Below, one piece after another: positions 9,701 through 18,639 of a stretch of DNA of 64,000 bases. The stretch is from Novosphingobium sp. SCN 66-18 (GTDB lineage: Bacteria > Pseudomonadota > Alphaproteobacteria > Sphingomonadales > Sphingomonadaceae). A model generated the notes under the pieces. It was not told the origin of the DNA and made no database searches. It saw only the letters and a list, made by a program, of their open reading frames with translations. The position numbers and the translations under genes were made by a program. Location of the stretch: the NCBI GenBank assembly GCA_001725355.1, contig MEGD01000001.1, positions 288,978-352,977 on the forward strand, in the 5' to 3' direction. Position 1 is the first letter of the stretch, and every line of letters begins with the position of its first letter.

Positions 9701-10156
9701 ATGACCCCGTCTCCCGCCGACTGCCGCCTTGAGCACGTGTTCGACATCGAAGTCCTGTTCGGCGCCGACCGGGTGATTTTCGGCCCGCTGCCGGGCGGGG
9801 GCAACCAGGGCTATACCCCGGCGATCGGCGGCACCATTTCCGGCCCGCGCCTGTCGGGTACGGTGGTGCCGCACAGCGGCGCGGATTACGCGACCGTGCG
9901 CGCCGACGGCACCATCGAACTCAATGCGCATTATCTGCTTCAGGCCGACGACGGCACAACGATCTACATCCAGAACAAGGGCTATCTCGTCCGTCCGCTG
10001 CCGGGTGAGCCGCAGCCGTCGTACTTCCGGCTAACGCCCTATTTCCGCGTGCCCGAGGGGCCGCACGACTGGCTCTCGCGCACGGTCATCGTCGGCGGAG
10101 GCGAACGGCGGACCGATCCCGACCGCTCGCTGTTCCGCTATTACGCGCTGGTCTGA
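9701..10156 (+). CDS. DUF3237 (UPF0311) family protein, second copy
   Basis: This 151-residue paralogue of the preceding gene shares the same blocks in the same order (CRLEHVFDIEV, GPRLSGTVVPHSGADY, AHYLLQADDGTTIYIQNKG, WLSRTVIVG). It is preceded by AGGAAA at 8 bases from ATG 9701. The pair looks like an old tandem duplication. The IclR regulator of the following catabolic island starts 128 bases downstream, so the two DUF3237 proteins may belong to that island, although this is only positional evidence. Confidence 0.82.
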   Translation: MTPSPADCRLEHVFDIEVLFGADRVIFGPLPGGGNQGYTPAIGGTISGPRLSGTVVPHSGADYATVRADGTIELNAHYLLQADDGTTIYIQNKGYLVRPLPGEPQPSYFRLTPYFRVPEGPHDWLSRTVIVGGGERRTDPDRSLFRYYALV

Positions 10157-10284
10157 GCGCGCGCCGCGCCACTGTTTGCATCGTCTCTTGCTTGACCACC
10201 GTCCGCAGCGCTCTTGCCTTGTCGGGTGACCGGCGTGCAGCATAAGCGGAAGACAAGGGCGATGGATCAACATCAAGGGGTGCC

Positions 10285-11052
10285 ATGACTGAACCGCCGC
10301 GTGGTGCCGCCGAGCGCGTCGCCTACCTGATCCGTTTGGTCGCCGCCGGCCCGCACCGTTTCAGTCTGGGCGAACTCGCCGCGCGCGCGGAACTGCCGCC
10401 CAGCACGGTCCATCGCCTGCTCAAGGTGCTGCTCGATTGCGGCTTTGTGGAGCGGGGAAGCGGGCAGAGCTATCGCCCGGGGCGTGAACTCTACCGCACC
10501 GCCTCGCAACTCATCGCCCGGTTCGATCTGACCCGCAGCGCGCGCCCGTTTCTGGAAATGCTGGTCGCCGAATGGCAGGAGACGGCGGTGCTGTGCGCGT
10601 ACAGTCCACCGGGCCGGTGCGGGATCATCGCGGATGTGGTGTCCACGCCGCACCTGTTGCGGTTCGCGGTGGAGAAGGGGGGCGAAGTTGCCCTGCCCTG
10701 GGGTTCGCTCGGACGGGCCATTCTGGCGTTCCTGCCGACGGGGGAAGGGGAAATCCTGCTGCGCGAGGCCGGCGATGGCCCGCTGACAGGGCGCCCCCGG
10801 CCAACGCGGGCGGAACTGGAAGCAGACCTCGCGCGAATCCGGAAGGAAGGAACGGCGCGCTATTTCGATCCGCGTCACGACATTGCCGGCATCGCCGCGC
10901 CGATCTTCGGGGCCGAGAAGGAAATGCTCGGCTGCATCGGCGTGACCATGCCCTCGGCACGCTATCGGCTGCATGAGGAGGATGACCTTGCCGCTGCCGT
11001 TCGAGCGGCGGCCATCCGGATCAGTGAACTGGCGGCCATCTCGTACAGCTAG
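10285..11052 (+). CDS. IclR-family transcriptional regulator
   Basis: The 255-residue protein has an N-terminal winged helix-turn-helix (about residues 8-65, with LGELAARAELPPSTVHRLLK as the recognition unit). A C-terminal IclR effector domain follows (FDLTRSARPFLEML, PWGSLGRAILAFLP, DIAGIAAPIF). Members bind small organic acids or aromatics and control adjacent catabolic genes. It lies just before the TonB receptor at 11176, and two palindromes (11077-11091 and 11103-11116) sit between them. It therefore probably regulates the downstream island and perhaps itself. Confidence 0.9.
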   Translation: MTEPPRGAAERVAYLIRLVAAGPHRFSLGELAARAELPPSTVHRLLKVLLDCGFVERGSGQSYRPGRELYRTASQLIARFDLTRSARPFLEMLVAEWQETAVLCAYSPPGRCGIIADVVSTPHLLRFAVEKGGEVALPWGSLGRAILAFLPTGEGEILLREAGDGPLTGRPRPTRAELEADLARIRKEGTARYFDPRHDIAGIAAPIFGAEKEMLGCIGVTMPSARYRLHEEDDLAAAVRAAAIRISELAAISYS

Positions 11053-11076
11053 TTTTTCCGTATAATGGAATTGTGA

Positions 11077-11091
11077 TTCCGAAATTCGGAA
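11077..11091. promoter_or_regulatory. Perfect 15-bp palindrome, candidate IclR operator
   Basis: TTCCGAAATTCGGAA is a perfect inverted repeat around one central base, the size and symmetry usual for IclR-family sites. It lies just after the IclR gene and just before a TTGACC (11097-11102) that could be the -35 element of the receptor gene. Confidence 0.55.
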
Positions 11092-11102
11092 CGCCCTTGA
11101 CC

Positions 11103-11116
11103 GTTGATTTATCAAC
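11103..11116. promoter_or_regulatory. Second palindrome inside the receptor promoter
   Basis: GTTGATTTATCAAC is a perfect 6-bp inverted repeat with a 2-base centre. It lies directly after TTGACC and before TCTATA (11121-11126), that is, within the presumed promoter spacer. A protein bound there would block RNA polymerase. The sequence differs from the upstream palindrome, so a second regulator may be involved. Confidence 0.4.
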
Positions 11117-11175
11117 ATGCTCTATACCTCCCGTAGGCCGGGACAAAGATGGCCGCAACAAGGGGAGATGGACGA

Positions 11176-13632
11176 ATGGCGCGTGGTGCTATGTTACGGG
11201 CGGCCGGTGGTTCGGTGATGGCTCTTGCCGGCGCGATGCTCTGGGCAGGGCCGGGATTCGCACAGGAAGCTCCGGACAACACGGCCAAGGGCAAGGATCC
11301 TGCGGCCGAGGAAATCATCGTCACCGCACAGTTCCGCGACCAGAAGCTGCAGGACGTGCCGATCGCCATCACGGCGATGAGCGGCGCCATGCTGGAACAG
11401 CGCGGCCAGACCAACCTCGTCGATCTGGGCGGCAAGGCCCCGAACGTGACGCTCCGGACGGCTTCGGCGAACTTCGGCCCTGCCGTCGTCGCCTATATTC
11501 GCGGCGTTGGCCAGCGCGATACCTCGTTCGCGCTCGAACCGGGCGTGGGCATCTATGTCGACGACGTCTATCTGCCGACGATGCAGGGATCGATGCTGAG
11601 CCTCATCGATCTTGACCGCATCGAAATCCTGCGTGGTCCGCAGGGAACGCTCGCCGGCCAGAATTCGATCGGCGGCGCGATCAAGCTCTATTCCAAGAAG
11701 CCCGACGGTTCGAACGACGGCTACCTGTCGGCGACCTATGGCAGCTACAACCGCATGGAGCTGCGCGGCGCGGCGAATTTCACGGTGGTGCCGGACAAGC
11801 TCTTCGCCCGCCTTTCGGGCGTTGCCGTCAAGAAGGACGGTTACGTCACCCGCTATGACTATGCCTGCACCCATCCCGGCAGCACGCTGCCCAGCATGGT
11901 GGCCGCCGACAAGTGCAAGCTGGGCACCGAGGGCGGCAAGGAATACGTCGCCGGCCGGCTCGCGCTGCGCTGGCAGGCTTCCAGCCGGGTGACGGTGGAC
12001 CTTGCGGCGGACGTGACGCGCGACAACAGCGAGGTCGGCCCCGCAACGCTGCTCTACGTCGGTCGCCAGGCGGTCCCCGGCGCAACGCTGACCGGCGTGG
12101 CGACGCCGCCATCCTCGGCCTATGTGCTCAATGGCAACGTCTTCGGCACGGCATCGGGTTCGCCCTACATCTCGTATTCGCCCTACGGGAACTACGCGCA
12201 GGATACGTTCACCAAGAGCCCCTTTGTCAGCTACGAAAACTATACCGAGGTCACCCCGCGCGATGGTTCGGGCACGTGGTCCGCGCCGCTCAAGGGCTTG
12301 ATCAACAGCTGGGGCGTTTCGGGCACGATCACGGCGGAACTGACCGACAACCTCAACCTCACCTCGATCACCGCCTATCGCAAGTTCGACGGCAACTATT
12401 CGTCGGGTGACAGTTCGCCGTTCAACACCGGGCTACAGGCGAACCGCGTCTATAACCACCAGTTCAGCCAGGAACTGCGCCTGTCCGCCAAGATTGGCGA
12501 CATGGTCAACCTCACCGTCGGCGGGTTCTATCTGGACAGGACCAGCCGCAACCGGTCGCGCGTCACGCTGCCGACGCTGAACTTCATCGAGGACAACACG
12601 ATTCCGGCCAAGACCAAGGCCGTGTTCGCCAACGCCGAAGTTTCGCCGCTGGCGCGGCTGACCATCTTGGGCGGCATCCGCTACACCGACCAGAGCAAGA
12701 CCTTCATCTATGGGCGTGAGGGCATTCCCGGCTCGTCCACCGGTGGCGCCGTTCCGGCTTCGCTGGCGCCGCTCAACGGGCTGTCGCGCGAGTTCTCGGG
12801 CAGCCGGGTCGATTACCGGCTTGGCGCGCAGTACCACCTGACCGACGCGATCATGGGCTATGCCCAGTTCTCGACCGGCTTCAAGGGTGGCGGTATCAAC
12901 CCCCGGCCTTTCTTCCCGGCCCAGGCCCTGCCGCACAATCCGGAAACGCTGAAGGCCTATGAAATCGGCCTCAAGAGCGAATTCCTCGACCATCGCGTGC
13001 GCCTCAACGCATCGGCGTTTATCAACAAGTACAACGACATCCTGGTGACGGTCTCGAACTGCCCGGTGGCGGTGGGCATCCCGGCCGCGCCGTGCGCGCT
13101 GCCGCTCAACGCCGGCAAGGCGACGATCAAGGGCTTCGAGGCCGAGCTGGCGCTGCGTCCGGTGCAGGGCCTCTCGATCGACGCGTCGCTCGCCTACCTC
13201 CACTTCAAGTACGATTCGATCAGCGCGATCGCGGCCAGCGCCGGCATCGGTCTGGAGGACAAGGGCGTTTACATCTCGCCCTGGCAGTGGAGCCTTGGCG
13301 CACAATACGAGTTCGATCTGGGCAAGGCCGGCACAATCATTCCCCGCATCGACGTCAACCATGAGGATGCGTTCGAACGCAATGCCAACAACGTCGATGC
13401 GGCGACCGGCGGCAAGGACATTTTCGGCGTGATCCCCAGCCGCACGCTGGTCAACGCCCGCGTGGCCTACGCGACGGCGGAGAAGGATTGGGAACTGGCG
13501 GTGGAAGTCCGCAATCTTACCAACAAGCTCTATTATTCCGACATTTTCGACAATCGCGGATCGACCAACTCGATCCAGGGCGTTCCCGGTGAACCGCGCA
13601 CCTGGGCCGTCACGCTCAAGCGCCGTTTCTAG
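11176..13632 (+). CDS. TonB-dependent outer-membrane receptor
   Basis: The 818-residue precursor has a signal peptide (about residues 1-30, ending GFAQ) and a plug domain starting with a TonB-box-like EIIVTAQ. Plug motifs include LEPGVGIYVDDVYLP and RIEILRGPQGTLAGQNSIGGAI. A large 22-strand beta-barrel follows and ends in the aromatic tail TLKRRF. It would import an energised substrate across the outer membrane. ATG 11176 is chosen because GGGGAG lies 8 bases upstream; another ATG at 11149 has no such site. Its place at the head of an island of dioxygenases and an MFS carrier suggests uptake of the compound they degrade. Confidence 0.93.
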   Translation: MARGAMLRAAGGSVMALAGAMLWAGPGFAQEAPDNTAKGKDPAAEEIIVTAQFRDQKLQDVPIAITAMSGAMLEQRGQTNLVDLGGKAPNVTLRTASANFGPAVVAYIRGVGQRDTSFALEPGVGIYVDDVYLPTMQGSMLSLIDLDRIEILRGPQGTLAGQNSIGGAIKLYSKKPDGSNDGYLSATYGSYNRMELRGAANFTVVPDKLFARLSGVAVKKDGYVTRYDYACTHPGSTLPSMVAADKCKLGTEGGKEYVAGRLALRWQASSRVTVDLAADVTRDNSEVGPATLLYVGRQAVPGATLTGVATPPSSAYVLNGNVFGTASGSPYISYSPYGNYAQDTFTKSPFVSYENYTEVTPRDGSGTWSAPLKGLINSWGVSGTITAELTDNLNLTSITAYRKFDGNYSSGDSSPFNTGLQANRVYNHQFSQELRLSAKIGDMVNLTVGGFYLDRTSRNRSRVTLPTLNFIEDNTIPAKTKAVFANAEVSPLARLTILGGIRYTDQSKTFIYGREGIPGSSTGGAVPASLAPLNGLSREFSGSRVDYRLGAQYHLTDAIMGYAQFSTGFKGGGINPRPFFPAQALPHNPETLKAYEIGLKSEFLDHRVRLNASAFINKYNDILVTVSNCPVAVGIPAAPCALPLNAGKATIKGFEAELALRPVQGLSIDASLAYLHFKYDSISAIAASAGIGLEDKGVYISPWQWSLGAQYEFDLGKAGTIIPRIDVNHEDAFERNANNVDAATGGKDIFGVIPSRTLVNARVAYATAEKDWELAVEVRNLTNKLYYSDIFDNRGSTNSIQGVPGEPRTWAVTLKRRF

Positions 13633-13644
13633 GAACGGCTGATG

Positions 13645-13678
13645 CGGCGAAGGACGGCCTGTGGGTCGTCCTTCGCCG
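13645..13678 (+). terminator. Stem-loop after the TonB receptor gene
   Basis: A 12-bp perfect stem (13645-13656 with 13667-13678) and 10-base loop begin 13 bases past the receptor stop. No T-run follows. It may act as an attenuating or mRNA-protecting hairpin that lowers expression of the enzymes relative to the receptor rather than as a full terminator. Confidence 0.5.
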
Positions 13679-13728
13679 GACATCCGGCCCGGTCGGAGAC
13701 CGGCGACCCGCACTATCGCAGGAAAGGA

Positions 13729-14706
13729 ATGACCGTGTCGTCTCGACCCGTTGCCAACCCCGCCGTTCCGGCCACCGAAACTCCCGCCGGAACCCCCATC
13801 GTCGCCGGCCTGCCGATGCCCGAATTTCGCAGGATCGGCGTCGAACCGATCTCGGGCGCCTGCGGCTGCGAGATCACCGGGGTGGACCTGCGCCAGCCGC
13901 TTGACGCGGAAACGCTGGCCGAGGTGATGAAGGCGTTCGAGCAGTTCCTGGTGATCGTCTTCCGCGATCAGGATCTGACGCCGGAACAGCACAAGGCCTT
14001 CTCGCGCTATTTCGGCGAATTGACCGAACTGCCGCAGGCGCCGACCTATGCCGGCCATCGCGACATGCAGGAAGTGCGCCGCGAAGCGCACGAGCCCGAA
14101 AACGTGGTGCCCTCGTTCGAGCACTTCCACACCGACAGCCCGTTTCTGCCCACGCCACCCAAATGCATCGTCATGCGCGCGCTGGAAGTGCCGCAGTGGG
14201 GCGGGGATACGGCCTTTTCCAACGCCTATCTCGTCTATGAGCACTTGTCCGACGGGATGAAGACGCTGCTCGATGGCCTTCAGGTCGTCTATTCGGGCAA
14301 GGACATCTGGGCGAAGAACGAGAAGCTCGCGCCCGACAAGCGGCTGCGCCTGCGCGAAAGCCACGATTTCACCGAGGACCAGCTCGAAAGCATCCACCCG
14401 GCGGTGCGCGTCCATCCCGAAACCGGGCGCAAGGCGCTGTTCGCCACGAGTGCCTATTTCAAGCGCTTCGTCGGCTGGAGCGAGGACGAAAGCCGGGCCT
14501 TGCTGGCCTATCTCCAGAGCCTGGCGCAGCATCTGCACTACCATTGCCGCATCAAGTGGCAGAAGGACACGCTGATCGTGTGGGACAACCGCTTCACGCT
14601 CCATCGCGGGGTCCACGATTTCAAGTACGAGCGGCGTCATCTGATCCGTACCACCGTGGTGGGCGAACGCCCGCTCGGTCCGGCCGCGCGCCAGACCGGC
14701 AACTGA
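13729..14706 (+). CDS. TauD/TfdA-family Fe(II)/2-oxoglutarate dioxygenase
   Basis: The family hydroxylates substrates such as taurine or aryloxyalkanoates using Fe(II), O2 and 2-oxoglutarate. The 325-residue protein shows the iron triad H134-x-D136 (HFHTDSPF) and distal H282 in the WDNRFTLHRGVHD motif, plus R297 for 2-oxoglutarate binding. AGGA lies 5 bases before ATG 13729; the frame runs open further upstream without support. A TPP enzyme follows after 25 bases. A second, distant dioxygenase lies beyond it, so two successive oxidations with a carbon-carbon cleavage between them are plausible. The substrate is not known. Confidence 0.9.
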   Translation: MTVSSRPVANPAVPATETPAGTPIVAGLPMPEFRRIGVEPISGACGCEITGVDLRQPLDAETLAEVMKAFEQFLVIVFRDQDLTPEQHKAFSRYFGELTELPQAPTYAGHRDMQEVRREAHEPENVVPSFEHFHTDSPFLPTPPKCIVMRALEVPQWGGDTAFSNAYLVYEHLSDGMKTLLDGLQVVYSGKDIWAKNEKLAPDKRLRLRESHDFTEDQLESIHPAVRVHPETGRKALFATSAYFKRFVGWSEDESRALLAYLQSLAQHLHYHCRIKWQKDTLIVWDNRFTLHRGVHDFKYERRHLIRTTVVGERPLGPAARQTGN

Positions 14707-14731
14707 ACCGCGGCGGACACGGAGAAACGGC

Positions 14732-16360
14732 ATGAAGGTGAGCGCCGCGATCGCGGAAATCCTCAGGCGCGAGGGCGTTGACGTCATTTTCGGCTATCCG
14801 CGCAACGCGGTGCTGGAAACGGCGGCGGCGATCGGCATCCGTCCGGTCATCGTCCGGCAGGAGCGGACCGGCGTACACATGGCCGATGCGCTGTCACGGC
14901 TGACGCGCGGTCGCCGCATGGGCGTGTTCGCGATGCAGCACGGGCCGGGCACCGAGAACGCCTATGGGGGCGTGGCGCAGGCCTATTCGGAAAGCGTGCC
15001 GGTGCTGGTGCTGCCGCAGGGCTATGCCCGGCGCATCGCCCACGTGCCGGACAACTTCAACGCCTCGATCTCGATGCGCGACGTGACCAAGACGGCGGAG
15101 CCGATCCTGCGCGCGGAGGATACGCCGGCGGTGCTGCGCCGCGCCTTCTCGGCCTTGCGCAACGGCCGGTTGCGCCCGGCGCTCGTCGAAATGCCATGGG
15201 ACGTGCTGGCCGAGGAGATTCCGGGGGAACTGGACTACCGCCCGGTGATCAGCACCCGTTTCGGCCCCGATCCGGCAGCGGTCGAGGCGGTGGCGGACCG
15301 GCTCGTCGCCGCGCGGCGGCTGGTGATCCACGCGGGGCAGGGTGTCCATTGGGCCGAGGCCTATGCCGAACTGCGCGAACTGGCGGAGCTGCTCGGCGCG
15401 CCCGTGTCCACCAGTCTGGAAGGCAAGAGCGCGTTCGACGAAACGCATCCGCTGGCGCTGGGGTCGGGCGGCGCGGCCATCCCCGGCCAGCTTCGCCATT
15501 TCCTCGACCGGGCCGACCTGATCCTCGGCATCGGGTGCAGCCTGTCGGAGACCGCGTTCGGCGTGGCCATGCCCGATCATGTGCCGATCATCCATGCCAC
15601 GCTCGATCCTGCCGACATCAACAAGAGTGTGCGCTGCGAAGCGGCGCTGGTGGGCGACGCGCAGCTGACGCTGGCCATGCTGATAGCCGCCTGCCGCGCC
15701 CGGCTGGACGCCCCGCGCAATCCCTCGGCCACCATTGCCGAAATCCGCGAGGTGGAAACCCGCTGGCTGGCGGAATGGCTGCCCCTGCTCGAAAGCGACG
15801 ACACGCCGCTCAGCCCCTATCGCGTGCTGTGGGAACTGCAGCGCACGGTGGACGTGGCCAATACGATCATCACCCACGATGCCGGCTCGCCGCGCGACCA
15901 ACTGACGCCGTTCTGGAAGTCTGTGACGCCGCCGTCCTACCTGGGCTGGGGCAAGTCGACGCAGCTCGGTTATGGCCTTGGCCTGGCGATGGGCGCCAAG
16001 CTTGCCTGTCCCGACAAGCTGTGCATCAACGTCTGGGGCGATGCCGCCATCGGCTTTACCGGCATGGATTTCGAAACGGCGGCGCGCGAACGGTTGCCGA
16101 TCCTTTCGATCCTGCTCAACAACAGCGCCATGGCCATCGAACTGCCGGTCATGCCGATCGCCACCGAGCGCTATCGCAGCACCGACATATCGGGCGATTA
16201 TGCCGCCTTCGCCCGCGCGCTGGGCGGCTATGGCGAGCGGGTGACCACGCCCGACCAGATCGCCCCGGCGATCCGGCGCGGTATTGCCGCGATCGAGGCC
16301 GGCCAGCCCGCGCTGATCGAGTTCATCACGCATACCGAAACGAGAGCTTCGCGCCTGTGA
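14732..16360 (+). CDS. Thiamine pyrophosphate-dependent enzyme, acetolactate synthase/2-oxoacid decarboxylase type
   Basis: The 542-residue protein has the three domains of the POX/acetolactate synthase family. The N-terminal Pyr domain carries the cofactor-activating Glu44 (VRQERTGVHMADALSR). The central domain begins near residue 190. The C-terminal PP domain has the TPP/Mg2+ motif beginning G436-D437 and ending N463-N464. GDA replaces the usual GDG. Biosynthetic acetolactate synthases are linked to a small subunit, absent here, so a catabolic decarboxylase or lyase is more likely. It overlaps the next gene by 4 bases (GTGA). Confidence 0.85.
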   Translation: MKVSAAIAEILRREGVDVIFGYPRNAVLETAAAIGIRPVIVRQERTGVHMADALSRLTRGRRMGVFAMQHGPGTENAYGGVAQAYSESVPVLVLPQGYARRIAHVPDNFNASISMRDVTKTAEPILRAEDTPAVLRRAFSALRNGRLRPALVEMPWDVLAEEIPGELDYRPVISTRFGPDPAAVEAVADRLVAARRLVIHAGQGVHWAEAYAELRELAELLGAPVSTSLEGKSAFDETHPLALGSGGAAIPGQLRHFLDRADLILGIGCSLSETAFGVAMPDHVPIIHATLDPADINKSVRCEAALVGDAQLTLAMLIAACRARLDAPRNPSATIAEIREVETRWLAEWLPLLESDDTPLSPYRVLWELQRTVDVANTIITHDAGSPRDQLTPFWKSVTPPSYLGWGKSTQLGYGLGLAMGAKLACPDKLCINVWGDAAIGFTGMDFETAARERLPILSILLNNSAMAIELPVMPIATERYRSTDISGDYAAFARALGGYGERVTTPDQIAPAIRRGIAAIEAGQPALIEFITHTETRASRL

Positions 16361-17256
16361 CCGCAGTGGTACCGCGTCGCGGCCTGTCGGCCGGGGAACG
16401 CCATGCGTTTGCCGCCGGTGAGGAAGCGGCGCTGGCGGCCCTGCGGGTCGATCTGCGCGCGGCGTTTACGCAGGGCGCGCGGGCGATTGTGGTCGAAACC
16501 GGCGATCCCTCGGTTGTGGGGGAAGATGGCTTCGCCGAGCGCCTGCTGATGATGGGCCGCTGGCTGGGCACGCCATCGATCCAGTCTCCGCAAGGAGAAC
16601 GCGTTGCGCGGGTGGAGCGGCGGCCGGGCGATGCGCAGGCGCGCGGCACGCATTCCGATCTCGAACTGGCGCCGCATACCGATCTGCACGATATTCTGGC
16701 GCTGGGCACGGTGCGCGAGGCGGCGCGGGGCGGAGATTCGTTTCTGGTACGCGCGGCGGACCTGCACGACGCGGTTCGGCAGCGAATGCCGCATCATCTG
16801 CCGGCGCTGCGCGAGGGGTATTTTTTCGGCACCAATCCGGTGCTCCGCTCACGCGCGCCGGTCAGCGCCAGCGAGGTTCCGGTTTTCGCGGGCGATGGCG
16901 ACGGGGTGCAGTGCTGCTTCAACCCCTATTTCCTGCAGGCCGCCGCGCAAGCGCGCGGGGAAGCGCTTCCGCCTGCGTTTGCCGATGCCGTCACCGATCT
17001 GCGCGCGCTGGCGCTGGAACTGGCGATGACCGCGCAATTCCGGCTCTCGCCCGGCGACGTGGTGCTGTGGCACAACTGGTCGTGGCTGCACGGACGCACC
17101 GCGTTCGAGGACGATCCGGAGCAGCGCAGGCTGTTGCTGCGCCTGTGGCTGCGGTCGGACCTGTGCCACCCGGCCGACATCCGCTTTGCCGAGCGGTCGG
17201 TGGCCATCGACGACGATCATGAACGCACCCGGCGCGAAGGGATGAGGGTAGAATGA
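16357..17256 (+). CDS. Second TauD-like Fe(II)/2-oxoglutarate dioxygenase
   Basis: This 299-residue protein is very different from the first dioxygenase of the island. It keeps the iron ligands H107-x-D109 (APHTDLHD) and H245 (WSWLHGRTAF), with an Arg-rich strand after it (RRLLLRLWLRS) that would bind 2-oxoglutarate. The WSWLHGRTAFEDD pattern resembles the TauD/gamma-butyrobetaine branch. The GTG start overlaps the stop of the TPP enzyme, and its own stop overlaps the start of the MFS gene (ATGA). Translation of the three is therefore coupled. The long open stretch upstream in this frame is only a shadow of the TPP gene. Confidence 0.82.
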   Translation: MTAVVPRRGLSAGERHAFAAGEEAALAALRVDLRAAFTQGARAIVVETGDPSVVGEDGFAERLLMMGRWLGTPSIQSPQGERVARVERRPGDAQARGTHSDLELAPHTDLHDILALGTVREAARGGDSFLVRAADLHDAVRQRMPHHLPALREGYFFGTNPVLRSRAPVSASEVPVFAGDGDGVQCCFNPYFLQAAAQARGEALPPAFADAVTDLRALALELAMTAQFRLSPGDVVLWHNWSWLHGRTAFEDDPEQRRLLLRLWLRSDLCHPADIRFAERSVAIDDDHERTRREGMRVE

Positions 17257-18560
17257 GCGCGATCGAGGAATCCGGCAAGGAACCCGGCCAGGAAACCGGC
17301 GAAGAGAACGCGACGTGGCCGTGGTCGGCCACCTGGCCGCTGTTCATCCTGACGCTCATTTCCGTGTTCAACTACCTCGACCGGGCGTTGCTGGGGCTGG
17401 TGCTGCCGATGATCAAGCGCGAGTTCGGCGTGTCCGACACCGCGCTGGGCCTCGCCACCGGCCTCGCGTTCATTTTCCTCTATTCGCTGCTGGGCCTGCC
17501 GATCGCCTGGCTGGCGGACCGGTTCAACCGCCGCAATATCATCGCCATCGGGCTGGGCTTCTGGAGCCTGATGACGGTGCTGACCGGCTTCGTCACCAGC
17601 ATCTGGCAACTGGCCATCGCGCGCTTCCTGATGGGCGCGGGCGAAGCCTGCGGGCTGCCGCCGTCGAATTCGATCATCGCCGACCTGTTCCACCCGCGCC
17701 GGCGGCCGCTGGCGCTGGCGATCTTCGGTACGGCCAACTCGATCGCCTTCATCGTGTTCTTTCCGATCGCCGGCTGGATCGCGCAGAACCACGGCTGGCG
17801 CGCGATGTTCGTGGCGATGGGCGTGCCCGGCATGATCGTGGCGCTACTGCTTCTGCTGACCGTGCGCGAGCCCGCGCGCAAGGCGCCGCCGCGCGAACGC
17901 GAGCGGTTGTCGGCCACGCAGATATTCGCCGACATCCGGACGCTGTTTGCCGACAAGTGCTACGCCTGGATTTTCGCGGGCGTTACCCTGATGGGGGCTA
18001 ACGTCTGGGCCGCCGGGGCTTGGACGCCGACGTTCTTTTCGCGCGTGCATCACATGGGCCTGGCCGAGATTGCCGGCACGATCGGGCCGACGCGCGGCTT
18101 CATCGGCGCGGCGGGCGTGCTGTGCGGCGGGCTGCTGATCGACCGGCTGCCCGCCAGCCGCATCCGCTGGCGGCTGGCCGTGCCCGCGCTGGCCTGCCTG
18201 CTGGCGGGGCCGGCCGAAGCGGTGTTCCTGCTCGGTTCGGATCGCGCCGTCTGGTTCGCCGCCTTCGCGCTGACCAGCTTCGTCACCCTGATCCACCAGG
18301 GGCCGGTCTATGCCGCCACGGTCAACATCGTGCCCGAGCGCCAGCGCGCGCTCGCCATCGCGCTGCTGCTGTTCGGCGCCAGCTTCATCGGCAATGTGGT
18401 GGGGCCAAGCGCTGTCGGCTTCGTCACCGATCTGCTGACGCCGCGCTATGGCGACATGGCGATCCGGCATTCGATGCTGATCATCGCGGTCACGCCCGTC
18501 CTCACCGCCGCCTGCCTGATGCGCGCGGCCCGGCTCTATGGCGAGCGGGCGCACGGATAG
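17253..18560 (+). CDS. Major facilitator superfamily transporter
   Basis: The 435-residue inner-membrane protein has about 12 membrane helices and the MFS signature in the loop after helix 2 (LADRFNRRN). The first helix bears FNYLDRALLGLVLP, typical of the anion:cation symporter and Spns-like carriers of sphingomonads. It probably moves the island's substrate, delivered by the TonB receptor, across the inner membrane. It is translationally coupled to the preceding dioxygenase by a 4-base overlap. Confidence 0.9.
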   Translation: MSAIEESGKEPGQETGEENATWPWSATWPLFILTLISVFNYLDRALLGLVLPMIKREFGVSDTALGLATGLAFIFLYSLLGLPIAWLADRFNRRNIIAIGLGFWSLMTVLTGFVTSIWQLAIARFLMGAGEACGLPPSNSIIADLFHPRRRPLALAIFGTANSIAFIVFFPIAGWIAQNHGWRAMFVAMGVPGMIVALLLLLTVREPARKAPPRERERLSATQIFADIRTLFADKCYAWIFAGVTLMGANVWAAGAWTPTFFSRVHHMGLAEIAGTIGPTRGFIGAAGVLCGGLLIDRLPASRIRWRLAVPALACLLAGPAEAVFLLGSDRAVWFAAFALTSFVTLIHQGPVYAATVNIVPERQRALAIALLLFGASFIGNVVGPSAVGFVTDLLTPRYGDMAIRHSMLIIAVTPVLTAACLMRAARLYGERAHG

Positions 18561-18639
18561 GTCGCAGCGGTTTTCTGCCCACCGACATTGCCGGATGGCT
18601 CGCGAGGCGACATGATCGCCCGGAAGGAGGCATCCGGCC

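Noticed and set aside
15196-16356. Upstream extension of the second dioxygenase frame into the TPP gene
   Set aside because: The TPP enzyme is clear in the other frame; the dioxygenase motifs begin only after the GTG at 16357.
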